Source: Eriocheir sinensis (Eukaryota; Arthropoda; Malacostraca; Decapoda; Varunidae). Taken from it: a DNA stretch of 64,000 nucleotides. Numbering within the stretch: the first letter of the stretch is position 1; each line of letters begins with the position of its first letter. The notes beneath the pieces are model-generated. The model worked only from the letters and a program-made list of their open reading frames with translations, ran no database searches and was not told the DNA's origin. Shown here piece by piece: positions 12,666 to 24,370 of this stretch. Made by a program: the position numbers and the translations under genes. The stretch is from positions 7,205,614 to 7,269,613 of the forward strand of contig NC_066522.1 of NCBI RefSeq assembly GCF_024679095.1, in the 5' to 3' direction.

Positions 12666-13138
12666 TTACAAAGCTCCTATTTTAAGTATATTATGATTTT
12701 TTGCTTTCAAAAACTCTCTGGAATCTGTGGAATTGCGAGGAAAAAATAATACCATAGTTAAGTACAAAAATCGTTTCATTTTGTTCAACACGAAAAAAAG
12801 GGCATATTTTCTTTAAAATGAAAGTACTGAAATCGGCTGGTAAGTTTGAAGAGTGTCTTTATAAATTGTTGAAAGCAAATTTTACAAAGGGGAGGCTTTT
12901 TTTCACTAATGTGAACACTTCTGGATGCATTTTCCTGCTGTTCATTCAGCTATATATAGACAATTAATGGAATAAGAATGACAAGAAATATCCTCAATAT
13001 CTTATATCTCCAGAAATGCACTAGAAATTAAAGTCCCAGTTTTTCGTTCTGACTTTCTCAAAGTGGACCTTTTATAGCGTCTTCCATTTAGAAGATAGAT
13101 GAGGGTGGGGGTCGTTGGGCCTGCACTGCTGTTCGACC

Positions 13139-13230
13139 ATTGATTGATTGATTGATAGTTTATTGTTGCAGGTAAACAACAAGGGAGAAGGGAGGAACAT
13201 GCCATCCCAACCCCCAGGCAGGACAGAGTT
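13139..13230 (-). mobile_element. 3' end of a non-LTR retrotransposon, 5'-truncated, reverse orientation
   Basis: On the reverse strand this reads CTGTCCTGCCTGGGGGTTGG, then GGATGGCATG and a purine/pyrimidine tract. It ends in AATAAACTATC and an ATCA tetranucleotide tail. The same block is present in forward orientation at about 15395-15490 after RNase H coding sequence, identifying it as the 3' UTR and tail of the same retrotransposon family. Confidence 0.65.
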
Positions 13231-13642
13231 TAAAATAGTAATAGGATAGAATCGTACTGCACCTGCAATGTTAAAAAGGCAGATGCGTTATAATATACAG
13301 TTGCATATCTCTACCTAGTATGAATAAATAAAAAGAATGAATTGATAAGGAAGCAATGAAACTTTCTGAGAAGTGTCCAAATTGCTAATGTTTTTTTTTT
13401 TTTTAAATAATCCATGGAGCATGTAGATAATAATGTCTGATGCTATATTGCAATAAGATTTATGTTACCGTATACTATAACATGAAGCAGGGATCATAAT
13501 GAGTACTCGAGAGAGGGGGGGAGGGGGGTGTTGGTGCCGTTAACAAGGCACCAAACAAACCCCTTCTCGCTTTCTGGGGCGTCCAGTCATTCACACTCTC
13601 TCGTCAGTCTCTTCAGTCCTCACACATTGGTGCAGACACAGT

Positions 13643-13957
13643 TCACAGCAATTCACGGCCTCCAACACAAGGATAAAGCGGCGTGACACTAGAGGTGTGT
13701 ATCATAATATTCTCCATGTTCAAGTTGTCCAAACAACCAAATTTAAACTTTGCTGGATAGATGCGTACACCATCGTTCGTGGTGGTTGCTTCCGTGTCTG
13801 GGCTGATGTTGCCTGTTGTCAGCACACCTGAGTTAAGCCTCCACTGTTCCCTGTTCCCTTCACTCCCTGCTCTGGTAATTGTGTAGCGGCACAACCTGGT
13901 AACGCCAGTTATGTGCTGCATTCCTACCTCAACCTCACTGATTACGGTAGTTATCAA
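13643..13957 (-). CDS. Unrecognised 104-codon open frame
   Basis: An open frame of 104 codons with mixed composition and no low-complexity bias. It contains one segment reading GVRIYPAKFKFGCLDNLNME. No signal peptide, membrane segment or known motif is visible. It lies between retrotransposon fragments and has no obvious splice partners, so it may be a repeat fragment or a chance frame. I do not assign a function. Confidence 0.2.
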   Translation of the reverse strand: MITTVISEVEVGMQHITGVTRLCRYTITRAGSEGNREQWRLNSGVLTTGNISPDTEATTTNDGVRIYPAKFKFGCLDNLNMENIMIHTSSVTPLYPCVGGRELL

Positions 13958-14599
13958 GCCTCCCGTCTTACTGTGGAGTTTGACATTATTATTTTTTTGT
14001 TATCTTGTACTATTCATCTATCTGTAACCATTTCCCGCAGAACTAGGGGGTTGACCCCCCATCAGGAGGTGACATTAGATCTGACTAGATTAAATTAATG
14101 GGGTGGGGGGTGGGGGGCAATGCCAGCCTCATTAGAAGGTGATGTTAGGTTTAGTTAGACTCATTAAGTCTTGTTATTTCAGATGAATACTTTTGATGTG
14201 CTTTATAATGCACCACTGTCAAAATGGTGGTCAAGGTGGCAGCTTAACTCCAGCAGAGTGCTACCACAAGCATTGCCTGTAGTAGCCAAGTCTTGCCTCA
14301 TCTTCTTGAGGTGGCCCCATTAAAACACCTAAGCTCCTTTTGATGTTGTTCCAAAAGCAGGCCTGTTTTACTGCGAAGGACACTGTGCTGTATGAAGTAC
14401 TTTGTATATATACAACACTGCTGTATTGCTGTCCATCACAAATCACTTGTATGTGAATATTAATTTTTTTAAATATAGTCCTGGGGGGGATATGTAGAGG
14501 GATTTATTTCTGTTTATTGCATTTTGGTAGCAGAGCACAAGTCAGGAATGGTTAAGTTAGATTTTGTTTGCTTAGATTTAACTGTTTATGATAAATATG

Positions 14600-15490
14600 T
14601 GATGTGCTTCCTGCTACACCATTGGTTGTTGTCACTGACTGTCAGTGGCCATGTGGTGTACTAATGGAATTCTACCTTTCATTTTTGTCAATAAGTGCCT
14701 TAGTGCCCTTAGCCTACTGGAGAGCTGTGGTGCTACTGCACACTTCATCTGGGTGCCCTCACATGTTGGGCTGCCCCATAATGAAAAGGCAGACAGACTT
14801 GCTCGTGCTGCCTCTGATGATCTTAATGTACACCCAGGTGTTGAATACACCTATAATTATGTTAAGAATAGACTAAGATCCCTTGTTAGTGAGTTTGTTA
14901 CCAATCAGCTTGCCTTGAGGTGTCAGGATGGTAGTCCCTCCAGCATTCACTATGCCCAGGTATCAAGTATCTGCACCCACACTTATGGTAGGCTTAGTGC
15001 ATCCTATGATCTGGTGGTGATGCGGCCGAGGCTGGGCTATAGATATTACTGGGAGGTCAGTGGGGCTGACTCTGTACCTTGCCGCTTGTGTGTCAGGTCA
15101 CACGCTCAAACACTATGTCCTGCAATGTTCTGCTATTAGTGCCTCCCGCCCACAGGGCCACTGGGACCTGCCTGGGCTGGTGGGCTGGTTCATTAACAGT
15201 AATGTTCTTTCAGCTGTGCTTAGTGAGTATCCTGCATTTGCCTCTAGATTGTAGTCCATATGTACAGTCCCTTATGTCTGCTCCCTTGACTAAATCAAGG
15301 CCTTTATTTTTTTTTTTTTTTAGCATTTGTCCCCTACCATTGTATCTTTTTAGTTTCTTGGTGCTACTTACACATGTATCCTTAGTTGTATAATCACACT
15401 CTGTACTGCCTGGGGGTTGGGATGGCATGCTCCTCCCTTCTCCTTTGTTGTTTTACTTGCAACAATAAACCATCAATCAATCAATCAATC
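14600..15490 (+). pseudogene. Non-LTR retrotransposon 3' end: RNase H domain, zinc knuckle, 3' UTR
   Basis: The frame at 14645-15139 contains HFIWVPSHVGLPHNEKADRL, the C-terminal signature of retrotransposon RNase H, with the catalytic-type His and Asp in place. Translation then needs a shift of frame near 15080, after which GHTLKHYVLQC, a typical end-of-ORF2 zinc-knuckle segment, appears. The 3' UTR is followed by an AATAAACCATCA stretch and an ATCA tail at 15465-15490. The upstream reverse transcriptase is missing, so this is a 5'-truncated, frameshifted copy of a Jockey/CR1-group element. Confidence 0.75.
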
Positions 15491-15986
15491 CTTTTTGTTA
15501 TATTTTTTATGGTTTGCAATATGTTTTACTTTTATATGTATATATTGGAACTAAAGAGGAGAGTGAATATTGCTGATACTTTGTTTTTATGGTCTTAGTT
15601 TTTTGTTTTTTATGTAAGACTTTCTTATTTTATATATATGGAGTGGTAGCAGTGCCTGATTTTATTATGCAAAACTTTTTTTCATGGACTGGCAGTGGTG
15701 CCTATGGTACTTGACTATTAGATGCTCTTTGTTCTTCCAAAACTCAGCACTGTGCTCTGGCAGCTGCCAATGGCCTCTTAGTGGGTGCAAGAGGAAGTGG
15801 GTCTCCATTTTTCATTGGGAAGGGAAGGAGGAGAAGGAGGGAGGAACTCCATAGCATTGCATGATTGAATGAAGAATGGAAGAAGAGAGAAGTTAATAGA
15901 AAGTCTTGAATGAGTAGCACTATAATGCAGTATATGGAAGGGTGCATTGAGTGCTTGCATTATCCTATTTTAAGTCTTGTACTTAA

Positions 15987-15987
<1 letters not shown>

Positions 15988-16080
<93 letters not shown>
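15988..16080. repeat. (AT)n microsatellite, left of an inserted hAT-like element
   Basis: About 45 AT dinucleotides ending directly at the terminal repeat that starts at 16081. A second AT array begins where that element ends. Confidence 0.95.
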
Positions 16081-16082
<2 letters not shown>

Positions 16083-17246
16083 TAGCTGGGCACGATAACA
16101 GAAAACCTTATTCCCGATAACCGATAACTGATAATGAAAAACCTTAATGGCGATAACCGATATTCGTTAACTAGAGACACAAATATAGGCGATAACCGAT
16201 AACCGATACCCGATATAAATCCACAATTCCGATACTAGCTAGCGATAAGTCCGATAGGCGAAAATGATACTATATTGATATTTCAGATAGAATAACATTG
16301 ATGAATTCAAATTTTCATTATCTGTATTTTAGGAAACTTACAAAACCTTAAAATCACACGTTGACACGTACATATGGACGGTAATACTAAAAATGCCTGA
16401 ATCGGTGTTGTGTTATTTGGTGCCCCCACCGTCAAAAATTGTTTACAAACACTGGTCTCTCGTGAACGGTGCATGCTCAGACCAGCAAGTGTAGACCTGT
16501 ACAATCTCACAAAGCTTTTAAACCGTAATTAAGAGTTGCTGGAAGGCTGAATCAGACATATAGTACCACTACCACCATCCTCGCTGTTTTTAGAACGACA
16601 CTCTGTACGAATTGTATTTATATGTACAGAGTGTACGTCGTTCTAGAAACAGCGAGGATGGTGGTACTGTATGTTTGATTCAGCTTTCCAGCAACTCTTA
16701 ATGTGTTAAAAAAGCATTGTGAGACTGAACAGGTCTACACTTAATGGTCTGAGCATGCGCAGATCACGAGACCAGTGTTTGTAAACAAAAGCGCCAGCTT
16801 TTGACGATGGGACACCAAATAACACAACACCGGGTGCCTTCAGTATCATGGCATGGTCACAAACGAATATGGAATATCAAATTTGAGGCAGTGAATAATC
16901 ATTTTGGGGGCAAAGTTAAATGATTTTTCTCTATGATATATTGATTTTTGAGTAGCATAAAAAAAATAACCTAGTGTTTTAATTTTCATGATCTAAGCAT
17001 GAAATCTCATCACCGAAGATATTTCATACCCCGAAGTTTTTTCATACAACACTGGGCCACGCATGCGCAGTAGGGAGACAACGTTTTTTTCTGAGAGGCG
17101 GAAAAAAAGTAGCGATTATCGCTAGTTTGGTTACAAAAGTAACGAAGATACCGATATATATTTAAATAAGTAGCGGATGGTCGATAATCCGATTTTGTTA
17201 TCAGCGATAAAGTATCGCGATAACTTATCGCGATAACGCCCAGCTA

Positions 17247-17248
<2 letters not shown>
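16081..17248. mobile_element. hAT-like non-autonomous element inserted in an AT microsatellite
   Basis: Ends CATAGCTGGGCACGATAAC (left) and, inverted, CATAGCTGGGCGTTATCGCG (right). Many GATAACCGATAAC-type subterminal repeats are present, as is common in hAT elements. Pure AT repeats abut both ends, so the target duplication is some part of the AT run and cannot be measured. The core is a large palindrome. No transposase frame remains. Confidence 0.55.
16403..16831. repeat. Large imperfect palindrome, arms about 200 bp
   Basis: The left arm begins GGTGTTGTGTTATTTGGTG at 16403 and the right arm ends CACCAAATAACACAACACC near 16831. Matching arm landmarks include AACACTGGTCTC / GAGACCAGTGTT-type, GCATGCTCAGACCA-type and AACAGCGAGGATGG-type blocks. 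The centre is near 16615 with a spacer of about 25 bp. Confidence 0.8.

Positions 17249-17334
<86 letters not shown>
17249..17334. repeat. (AT)n microsatellite, right of the hAT-like element
   Basis: About 43 AT dinucleotides followed by ACATACATAC. With 15988-16080 it is best read as one array split by the insertion. Confidence 0.95.
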
Positions 17335-17339
<5 letters not shown>

Positions 17340-17587
17340 CATACTTATAGTGTACAGTAGCCTTTAAAAAAAATATCTTAGTAATGCTGTATGATAGTAC
17401 ACCATAAAGATAGTGGGTTTACGTAGATCATGAATATTGAGATATTTCAAAAGTATTTTTTTTTTTAGTTTTCATTAATGAAAATTTTATCAATAAAAGG
17501 GGAGAAGGGTCAGTACCATAATGCCTAACCATAATTTTGGTTGTGTAACCCTAACTCTGGATTCAATATTTTTCTTCCTTCAGCTTC

Positions 17588-20500
17588 ATGATGTCGACTT
17601 CTTTGGTGCCAACACTGGACAGGGAGAATGCTGGAGCCCATTTAGGAGGAACCCATGAGAAACATCACCTACTTGGCTCACAGAAGAAGCTTGGTGAGGA
17701 TCATTATTCTAAAGCAGAATCTTAACTACTACTGAACTGAATGTCTTATCTCAGGTCTCCTCCCTTTAGTACCAGTAGTTAAAATGTGGGATCAGAGAAG
17801 TAACTCAGGCAGCCATGCATGTTTTTTTTCATGAGTGGGTATTGTAAAATATTACATTTTATTGAGATGCAATTGATTTGTGAATACTTATTTTTTTTAT
17901 GTTTTCATTTCTAGCTTATTTTAGTTGCATTTTTAATTTATCTATTCATTTGAAGTATCACCATGGTGACACAGTAGGTAGGTGAGTGTTGTTCAAGATT
18001 AATAAATCAAATTCAAGTGACATCACTGTTTTTTCAGTATTGAAATTTATGAAAATAAACAATTATAAAAAATGGTTATTTGTACGAGGAAAAGCTTATA
18101 AAATTTGATTAGCATTTTAACTTGGAAAGTGTCATAATGATGTGAAGTCTTGAGATGCAACTGAATGTCATTCAATTTTTGGGCGTTAGTATTTTGCTAG
18201 TGAACTGCAGTAATAGACATAAAGCCCGCAATATGCTTCAGCCTCAATGCACGATACATTCATGAAGTGGAGTAACCTTAACAATTAATATCTACAGTTG
18301 GCTAGAGATGCCCACAGCTATCCCTATACAACTGGTACCATCGCTCATGCCAGACAAGTACGGTAGTGTGTGTGTACCTCCCATCACTGATCTCATCACT
18401 GCCAGGCCTCCTCGTCTCAGAGAGCCCATTATATTCACCTTCAGTGTTCAGAGATCATTTGACAGATGAGTCAGTCGGTGATCCTCTGAGAGTCCTTCAA
18501 AGATTTACCTCTGGCCTAGTTCTAGGGGTGGGTGCCACATGTGTACCACCCTGCAATCTCCCCCCCTCCCCCCCCAAAAAAAGGTAATAGGTTTGTGGTA
18601 CTGAAAAATAGACAATATTAAAAATATCTGTAAAAATTATTTTCAGGAGAGCATCCATCCAGAGCCATGCCTGTTCATAAGCAATTCTTAGGAATGTCTA
18701 CAAACTTTCAAAAGAGTCACCGATCGTTTGGAGAAATCAGTAACCGGCTTGATAGAGGGAGTGATAACAGCAGCAGTGGGCCTTCGAAGATGTTAAATCA
18801 GCCATCATTATCAACAGGTACAGAAAGCATTTTATAATGTAACTCAGTACTTTTTTAATGTTCTGAGTGAAAAAACTGCATTGAGATCATAATTTATAAT
18901 TCTTTTCATAATGGTATTTTATTTGATGGCACAATTTTAAATTTCAATTTATAACAAGGGCTCTCATATTATAATTATTATATGATTTATTATTACTTTA
19001 ATAATATTGTTTTAATGAATTAATTTGCTTATTTATTTACTAATATATTATCTTATTTCTGGAAGAGATGCCTTGGGGCTCTTTGATATTTTTTCACTTA
19101 GTCAACACTAAGTATGAATGCATAATGAATTAACTCAGTGTTGCACCTTGCTTCGTCACACAGCATGCAAACCTGAGATGATGCAGAAAGAGGTTACAGA
19201 AGTGCCAGAGTTTATCCCATCCATACCAGAGGACAAAGGTCAGTCACCCTCATTTTAAGATGTTCATCCACTGTTGGGCTTGTCTGTATAACTACTTTCA
19301 AGCAGCACTGCTTTTAAATGGTTAATGAATAACATTTGGGTTTTGATACAGTCCTTGTCCTATTTGGTGTTTCTAGTTTAATAAGATTCAACTGCCTTTT
19401 TCTTACATATCCTTGGTTCTTCAATTCCTCTTTTGGTTTGATAGAATAAATGCTGTGTCTTCCTATGGATATGTCTGTTTAGTAATTTAATTCTCATTTC
19501 ACGTGGCCTACATATGTATATACTCTTTCATTTTGTCCCATAGATGATCTTCCCTTGCTTTCTTCCTTATGTAATATATATTCGTTTCTGGGCTGCTAAA
19601 TAGAATATCACATCCATTTTGTAAGCTAGGCTTTTTTACAAAATACAATGTCATTGGTAGGTGCATCCAAATATGCTCTTTGAATTCTATACAAGCTTGT
19701 TAGTATGGAAGGGGAGATGCCAAATGGTCCAATTAGCAGAAAAAATGGTGAAATGCTTTAAACAGATGATTAAAGGATAGTTCATGTGAGTAAGGATTTA
19801 TTATAAAGCAAGAGATTGTGAGAGAGGTGCCAGTGCTGATGTATACAGAGTTCCGATAGGGCAAAAAAAGGAAACAATTACGAAAAAGCCCGCTACCCAC
19901 TGCTCCTATAAAAAGCGTTCAGAGGAGTAAATCAATGAGGAGAATAATTAAAATGGGTGTAGGAGATTTGGTGGGAATGAGGGAATGACTTCTGGAATGA
20001 TAGATATACACTGAAAAAAAAGAAAAGTAGGCTAATATTTCTTATCATGTGTGGTTCACCTGACTGTCATAAACACAATTATGTTCAGTTTCATGAACAG
20101 GTCATTGGTGTGAATATTTGATGCGAGGCAGCAGGTGTTCCAACACAGAATGGATGTCGAGGCTGGGATACATGACAAGAAATCTTTGGTCAAAACATTA
20201 ACTGACACATTCTATCATACACTACTCTATTTAATATACAATTGCTTTTTTTACCTTATGAATATAATGTCTAAGAGGTCTAAGAATGATAAGTAATAAT
20301 GCTTAATAAGCCTGTCACGCTCAACACAAAAATACCAGCCATCTAGAGAGATTACTCTACATGCATCTTTCATTGGGAATACCAAAGAATACAACTACAG
20401 ATTATTCATTATTGCCTTGTAATTTATATAAATGGTTTGGTATGAAGATAGAACTCTAGGATTACTTTTCAGATTATATATGTTGCACATTAAATGAGTT

Positions 20501-22161
20501 AGATTATTTAATACACTGAAGTAGTCTAATCACTCATTTTCAGCTTTCCATGAAAGACTTGAACTGGCACTGATCAAACATGACACATTTAGCTGAATGA
20601 GTCAGCTAGAGAATATGGGAAAGCATGGGGCAACTAATAAGATTGCAGAGGGTGTGGTGTGTTAGATGAAAGGAGTGAATATTGTAATATTATGAATAGA
20701 GGAAGAAAGAAACAGGGGTGAGATAAAGAAACAAATGCAACATATGAACAGTATTGTGCGCACTTCCTACTAAAAGTAGTGGCACTACCGCTACCACTAC
20801 TTCAGTCAAATTGTAGTGGCACTACCGCTACAGCTACTCATTTCTAAATGTAGTGCACTACTGCTACTACTGCCGCTACCGCTACTTGTGAACAATAAGT
20901 ACTGAAAAAACATAATTTTCTTTCATACATATTGTTACATTCCATGTCCTTGATAGAGTACTGAGTGTCACTTTACACTTCCTGTACATGAGGCTAGATA
21001 ATTCACTCACCTCCCTCTGCTGTGCTAGTTGACTCACCCAGTTTTTACCAGTTTCCAAGGCTTCTTGAGCCGTGATCAGGAATATCCACGAGTGACTAAT
21101 CACTTACTGATACCTTAGTAGGTGTGTCCATAGCAGGGAAAGGCAGGAGTACACTTTCTTGACATTTACTGCGCCAAGCAGGAGGATACTGTACGTCTAA
21201 CTCTCTTTGTTGCTACCCAAACACTGTCCCATGCCTCAAGGCGGGCGACTGAGACCGTGACTAATAAGAGTGACGGGCCGCAGCTCAGCCCACTGAACTG
21301 TACACGTTTCATTCATGTTTTCATCACGTACGTAGTTGGTCCACCTCGAGTAGCGAGTAGTAATTAGCCCTACCTAAAAATGTAGAGCTGCTACCGTTTT
21401 TGCCGCTCTTTCTAAAAAAGAGTGCCACTACCGCTACAGCTACTAAAAAAGTAGCTTCACTACGTAGCGGCGCTACTAGTAGTGCCACTACGCCCAACAC
21501 TGCATATGAGGAGTAGGACGATTTAACTTAAACAATTATGGTGGATGTGAGAAGTTAAATAAATGGATGAAGTGTTATGATATTTTGGAGTGAGAGGGTA
21601 AGACGAGGAGAAGGCTGGAGCATTCAGGGACAAAGCTTATGAATGTGAAAGAGTGGAGGCACTTTGGGAGACACCCTCAGAAGGTGCCTTGGGTGATTGG
21701 TCTTCAAAAGAGATAAACAGATGAATAAATAAATAATAAATGGACATATATAACATAATGGAGTGCCATTCTCAATGCTCATTATTTTTATTGTTTTTCA
21801 CAGATTATTCAGATATCATTCCATCTTCACTCTCCTTGTCCCGTAAGCAGCTGGACAAGTTTGCACACTTTTGGGAGTCTTGCCAGAAGCCAGATCTCCA
21901 CATTTTTGATGCCTCACAACTCTCCAGCTCTCCACCTCAAAACTTAACATTCCTACCTATTGCAAGGTGTACGTGTTTTTTTCGTATCTTTTATGTGGAT
22001 ATGATATTTAATAAAAAATTGATCTTTATATTCAATTGTTGACATTGCCTTTATTTGAAAGTTAAAGATTGATTCCTTCTATATACTTGACAGATGAGGA
22101 AAAGCTGATGTTTGATCCAGTGCCAGAGGATGTCTTTGATCTGCCACCTCCTTGGGAATAG
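17588..22161 (+). CDS. Securin/PTTG-like protein, 5 exons
   Basis: Candidate separase inhibitor. Coding exons: 17588-17693, 18647-18817, 19164-19238, 21804-21968, 22094-22161; joined length 194 aa (human securin 202). Seen in sequence: LDRENAG near the N-terminus (REN at 12-14, where securins have DKENG, the KEN degron), HRSFGEISN at 60-68 (a D-box pattern RxxLxxxxN with R to H and L to F), a Ser/Asn-rich linker, an acidic-hydrophobic segment DYSDIIPSS, and a C-terminus FDPVPEDVFDLPPPWE comparable to the SPPWE region of vertebrate securin. Securins diverge very fast, so the call rests on motif order, size and disorder. The exon-4 donor is chosen at 21969 because the upstream GT (21967) would bring in a stop. 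Two ATGs are in tandem at the start. Confidence 0.55.
18463..18595 (+). repeat. Dispersed repeat, copy 1
   Basis: Contains GTCGGTGATCCTCTGAGAG and GGGGTGGGTGCCACATGTG followed by a C-rich stretch. A related copy lies at about 48362-48490. It is located in intron 1 of the securin-like gene and has the compact size of a SINE fragment, but no A/B boxes are clear. Confidence 0.5.
20749..21502. mobile_element. hAT-like non-autonomous element with 8-bp target duplication
   Basis: Left end CAGTATTGTGCGCAC; right end, inverted, CAGTGTTGGGCGTAGTGG, the hAT CAG-type terminus. Flanking octamers are CATATGAA (20741-20748) and CATATGAG (21503-21510), an 8-bp duplication with one mismatch. Subterminal GTAGTGGCACTACCGCTAC-type repeats are abundant at both ends. 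No transposase is left. It sits in intron 3 of the securin-like gene. Confidence 0.75.
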
Positions 22162-23380
22162 TGGTTTTGTGTTCCATCTTCTATTTATTTAATTTTGCTC
22201 AACCTAATGAACAAAATGTAGCTTGGGAGATTGTCGAATGTTCCAAAGAGTGCAGTTTCTTTTAGTTATAATACTCAGTTTTGCAAAGATTTATTTTTAT
22301 GAAGCCAGTGTCTTTCTCAGGTGCTTATAGTAATTAGTTGAAGGAAGCATGCACAGATTGGTGGTTCATTTGAAGCAATTTTATCCTGGCTCTCTCCATG
22401 AACAAATATCTGTTTTCATTTTTGAAATCTCCTCAGTGGGGTACAATTACATAAAAAGTTTGACCCATACAGTTAAGAACATTTCAAAGTGAATCATGAA
22501 TCTTTTACTCCTGAGTACTGTTTGAGATTTTCATAATTCGTGTAATCGTATAAAGGGGCCAAAAGTGTTCAGGAATAAAAACAAAGTTATTGTGGACCAG
22601 ATAACTATCATTTTGTAATCTGAAAATCTAAGAGGAAAACTTTTTATCAACCCTCTGATGAAGAAATTATGTTAAGGTACTTTAATTACTGTGTAAGGAC
22701 TGTCATAAAGAAACATTCCTAAAATTAGAATAAGCACATACTGTGTTCTTTGTGTTATGCTGTGTATGTGCAGGGCCATGCTGAAGTTTTAGGGAAGGGT
22801 CAACAAATCTGTACCTTGTGTGGGTTTTCCTGAGGCAGAGCAATCATTTCTTGTAGGTTGCTGTCTGTAGACCCAGTTCGCTTAGCGCTTAGTATTTTTT
22901 AGCTGAAAGGGAGAGAGTATTGTATCTTTCTTCTTATGAAAATGTGTTGGTAGCCTATGAAAATACATGAAACCACCTTAAGAATGAAAAATAAAACCTT
23001 TTCCTTTTCATTTACTCTCTATATACAGCACCAGTCTGAAAGTTTCCTTCATTACAGATTATTTGTCTTTTTATGCTTCTCAGAACTCTCGAGGAAGTGG
23101 CCACTTCACTATTAACCTTCTTGCACACAGACAGATGTAGAGCTCTCTCCTTGCTGCTTGGCCTTGTAAAACCATGTTTTGAAGCAGCTCCGGGATATTG
23201 GAGATGTGCTGGAGTCTTGAGTTTCAACCCTTGAGGCCAAATTTTGCATGTTAGTATACTTATGGTATGCCTATTAATATTCTCTTTATTTTTTTATTCA
23301 ACCTGTTAATAATGACAATAGTAATTGTTTTGTATTCATACACCCCATTAAGTACACAAGACTGCAAGGATGTTTGATTA
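22162..23380. other. 3' flank of the securin-like gene and intergenic sequence
   Basis: AT-rich. AATAAA hexamers near 22576 and 22990 are candidate polyadenylation signals. No coding frame is convincing. Confidence 0.5.
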
Positions 23381-23382
23381 AG

Positions 23383-24370
23383 AGTGGGTACAGAGAGGGG
23401 GGCTGTAGGTGAAGGCCTAGCTGAGGGTTTGAGTAGAATAATGTGGCAACTAAAAAGGGAAAAGTTCTCGAAGGGTGTGAGGGCAGCTACCAACTTAGCA
23501 GGCGAACGACCGGGGCACTCCTACCGCCCGACCGCATCTTGCCGCAGCGAACCACCTGCTTCACTCCCGCTGCTCGTTCGCCTGACGCCGTTCGACGCCT
23601 CGGTCGACTGAACCACCGAGGCTTCTCAACCCGCTATGGGAGGCGACTTGGTGACCACCAGCACCTTCCTCGTCAGACAGCAGCTGAGCCCCGCTCTGAG
23701 CACTTGATTCGGCTCCAGCCAGCTTTGTTCTCATTCGGGTTTACTCAGAACCGTGGGCTTGTTCTGGGTGCCTTACCTCTCTCCTCTCCACGCCCTGTGT
23801 AGTGCGGCGACGGGCTGATGAACGAGCCTCCCATAACCCACTTAGCCAGTGGGGTACCTCTTTGGCCGACTCGGTAAGGAGTGGCTCTCCCGTCACGCTG
23901 GTCGCGGGTTCAATCCCAGGCAGCTGGGGAAGACCCTCAGTTTGTCTTGATTAATTTCTCGTGTTATTTCGATACACGCAGAGGCCGTGTTGGGAAATAG
24001 GAAGGATGGAAAATAAGCTCGTCGGGGCATTACACCTGGACTCCCGTTACTGCTGTGAACCCGACGCCCCTTCTCCTCCTGCGCCTCCCTCGTCTACCAC
24101 GTCTACACCACTTCAAGGACGAAGCTGTGCTGCCTCGTCATTGCCACTTAAAGGACGAGACGCCCAGAAGAGGAAGAAGCCGTGCAACGGGTCATTGCTG
24201 AGTCCGGCGTGCTGAAGCCTTCGTGTTGGAGACTTCAGATTGTGAGGCTGTTTTGGGGTTTTCTACTTTACTTAAAGTAAACTGGTGTCTAACCATTTAT
24301 CTTGTTTGTTATCCCTTCCGATTACAGCACCCAACACTGGAACCTTGACAAAGGGGGCTTTTTTTTAAAC
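23383..24370 (+). mobile_element. GC-rich composite repeat, LTR-like or SINE-containing
   Basis: A GC-rich island of about 0.9 kb contrasts sharply with its AT-rich flanks. Within it, 23855-23925 resembles a tRNA-derived promoter, with a B-box-like GGTTCAATCCC near 23908, but the sequence does not fold as a full tRNA. The 3' part has the look of a retroelement end (a TTATCCCTTCCGATTACAGC stretch, then CACCCAACA). I cannot define paired LTRs, so the class is open. Confidence 0.35.

Noticed and set aside
21804..21966. Donor at 21967 (AAG|GTGTAC) for securin-like exon 4
   Set aside because: Joining at 21966 puts an immediate stop into exon 5; the donor two bases later keeps the frame to the PPPWE end.
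23855..23925. Functional tRNA gene
   Set aside because: Only B-box-like sequence is convincing; acceptor and anticodon stems do not pair. The segments at 27345 and 57400 fail in the same way.
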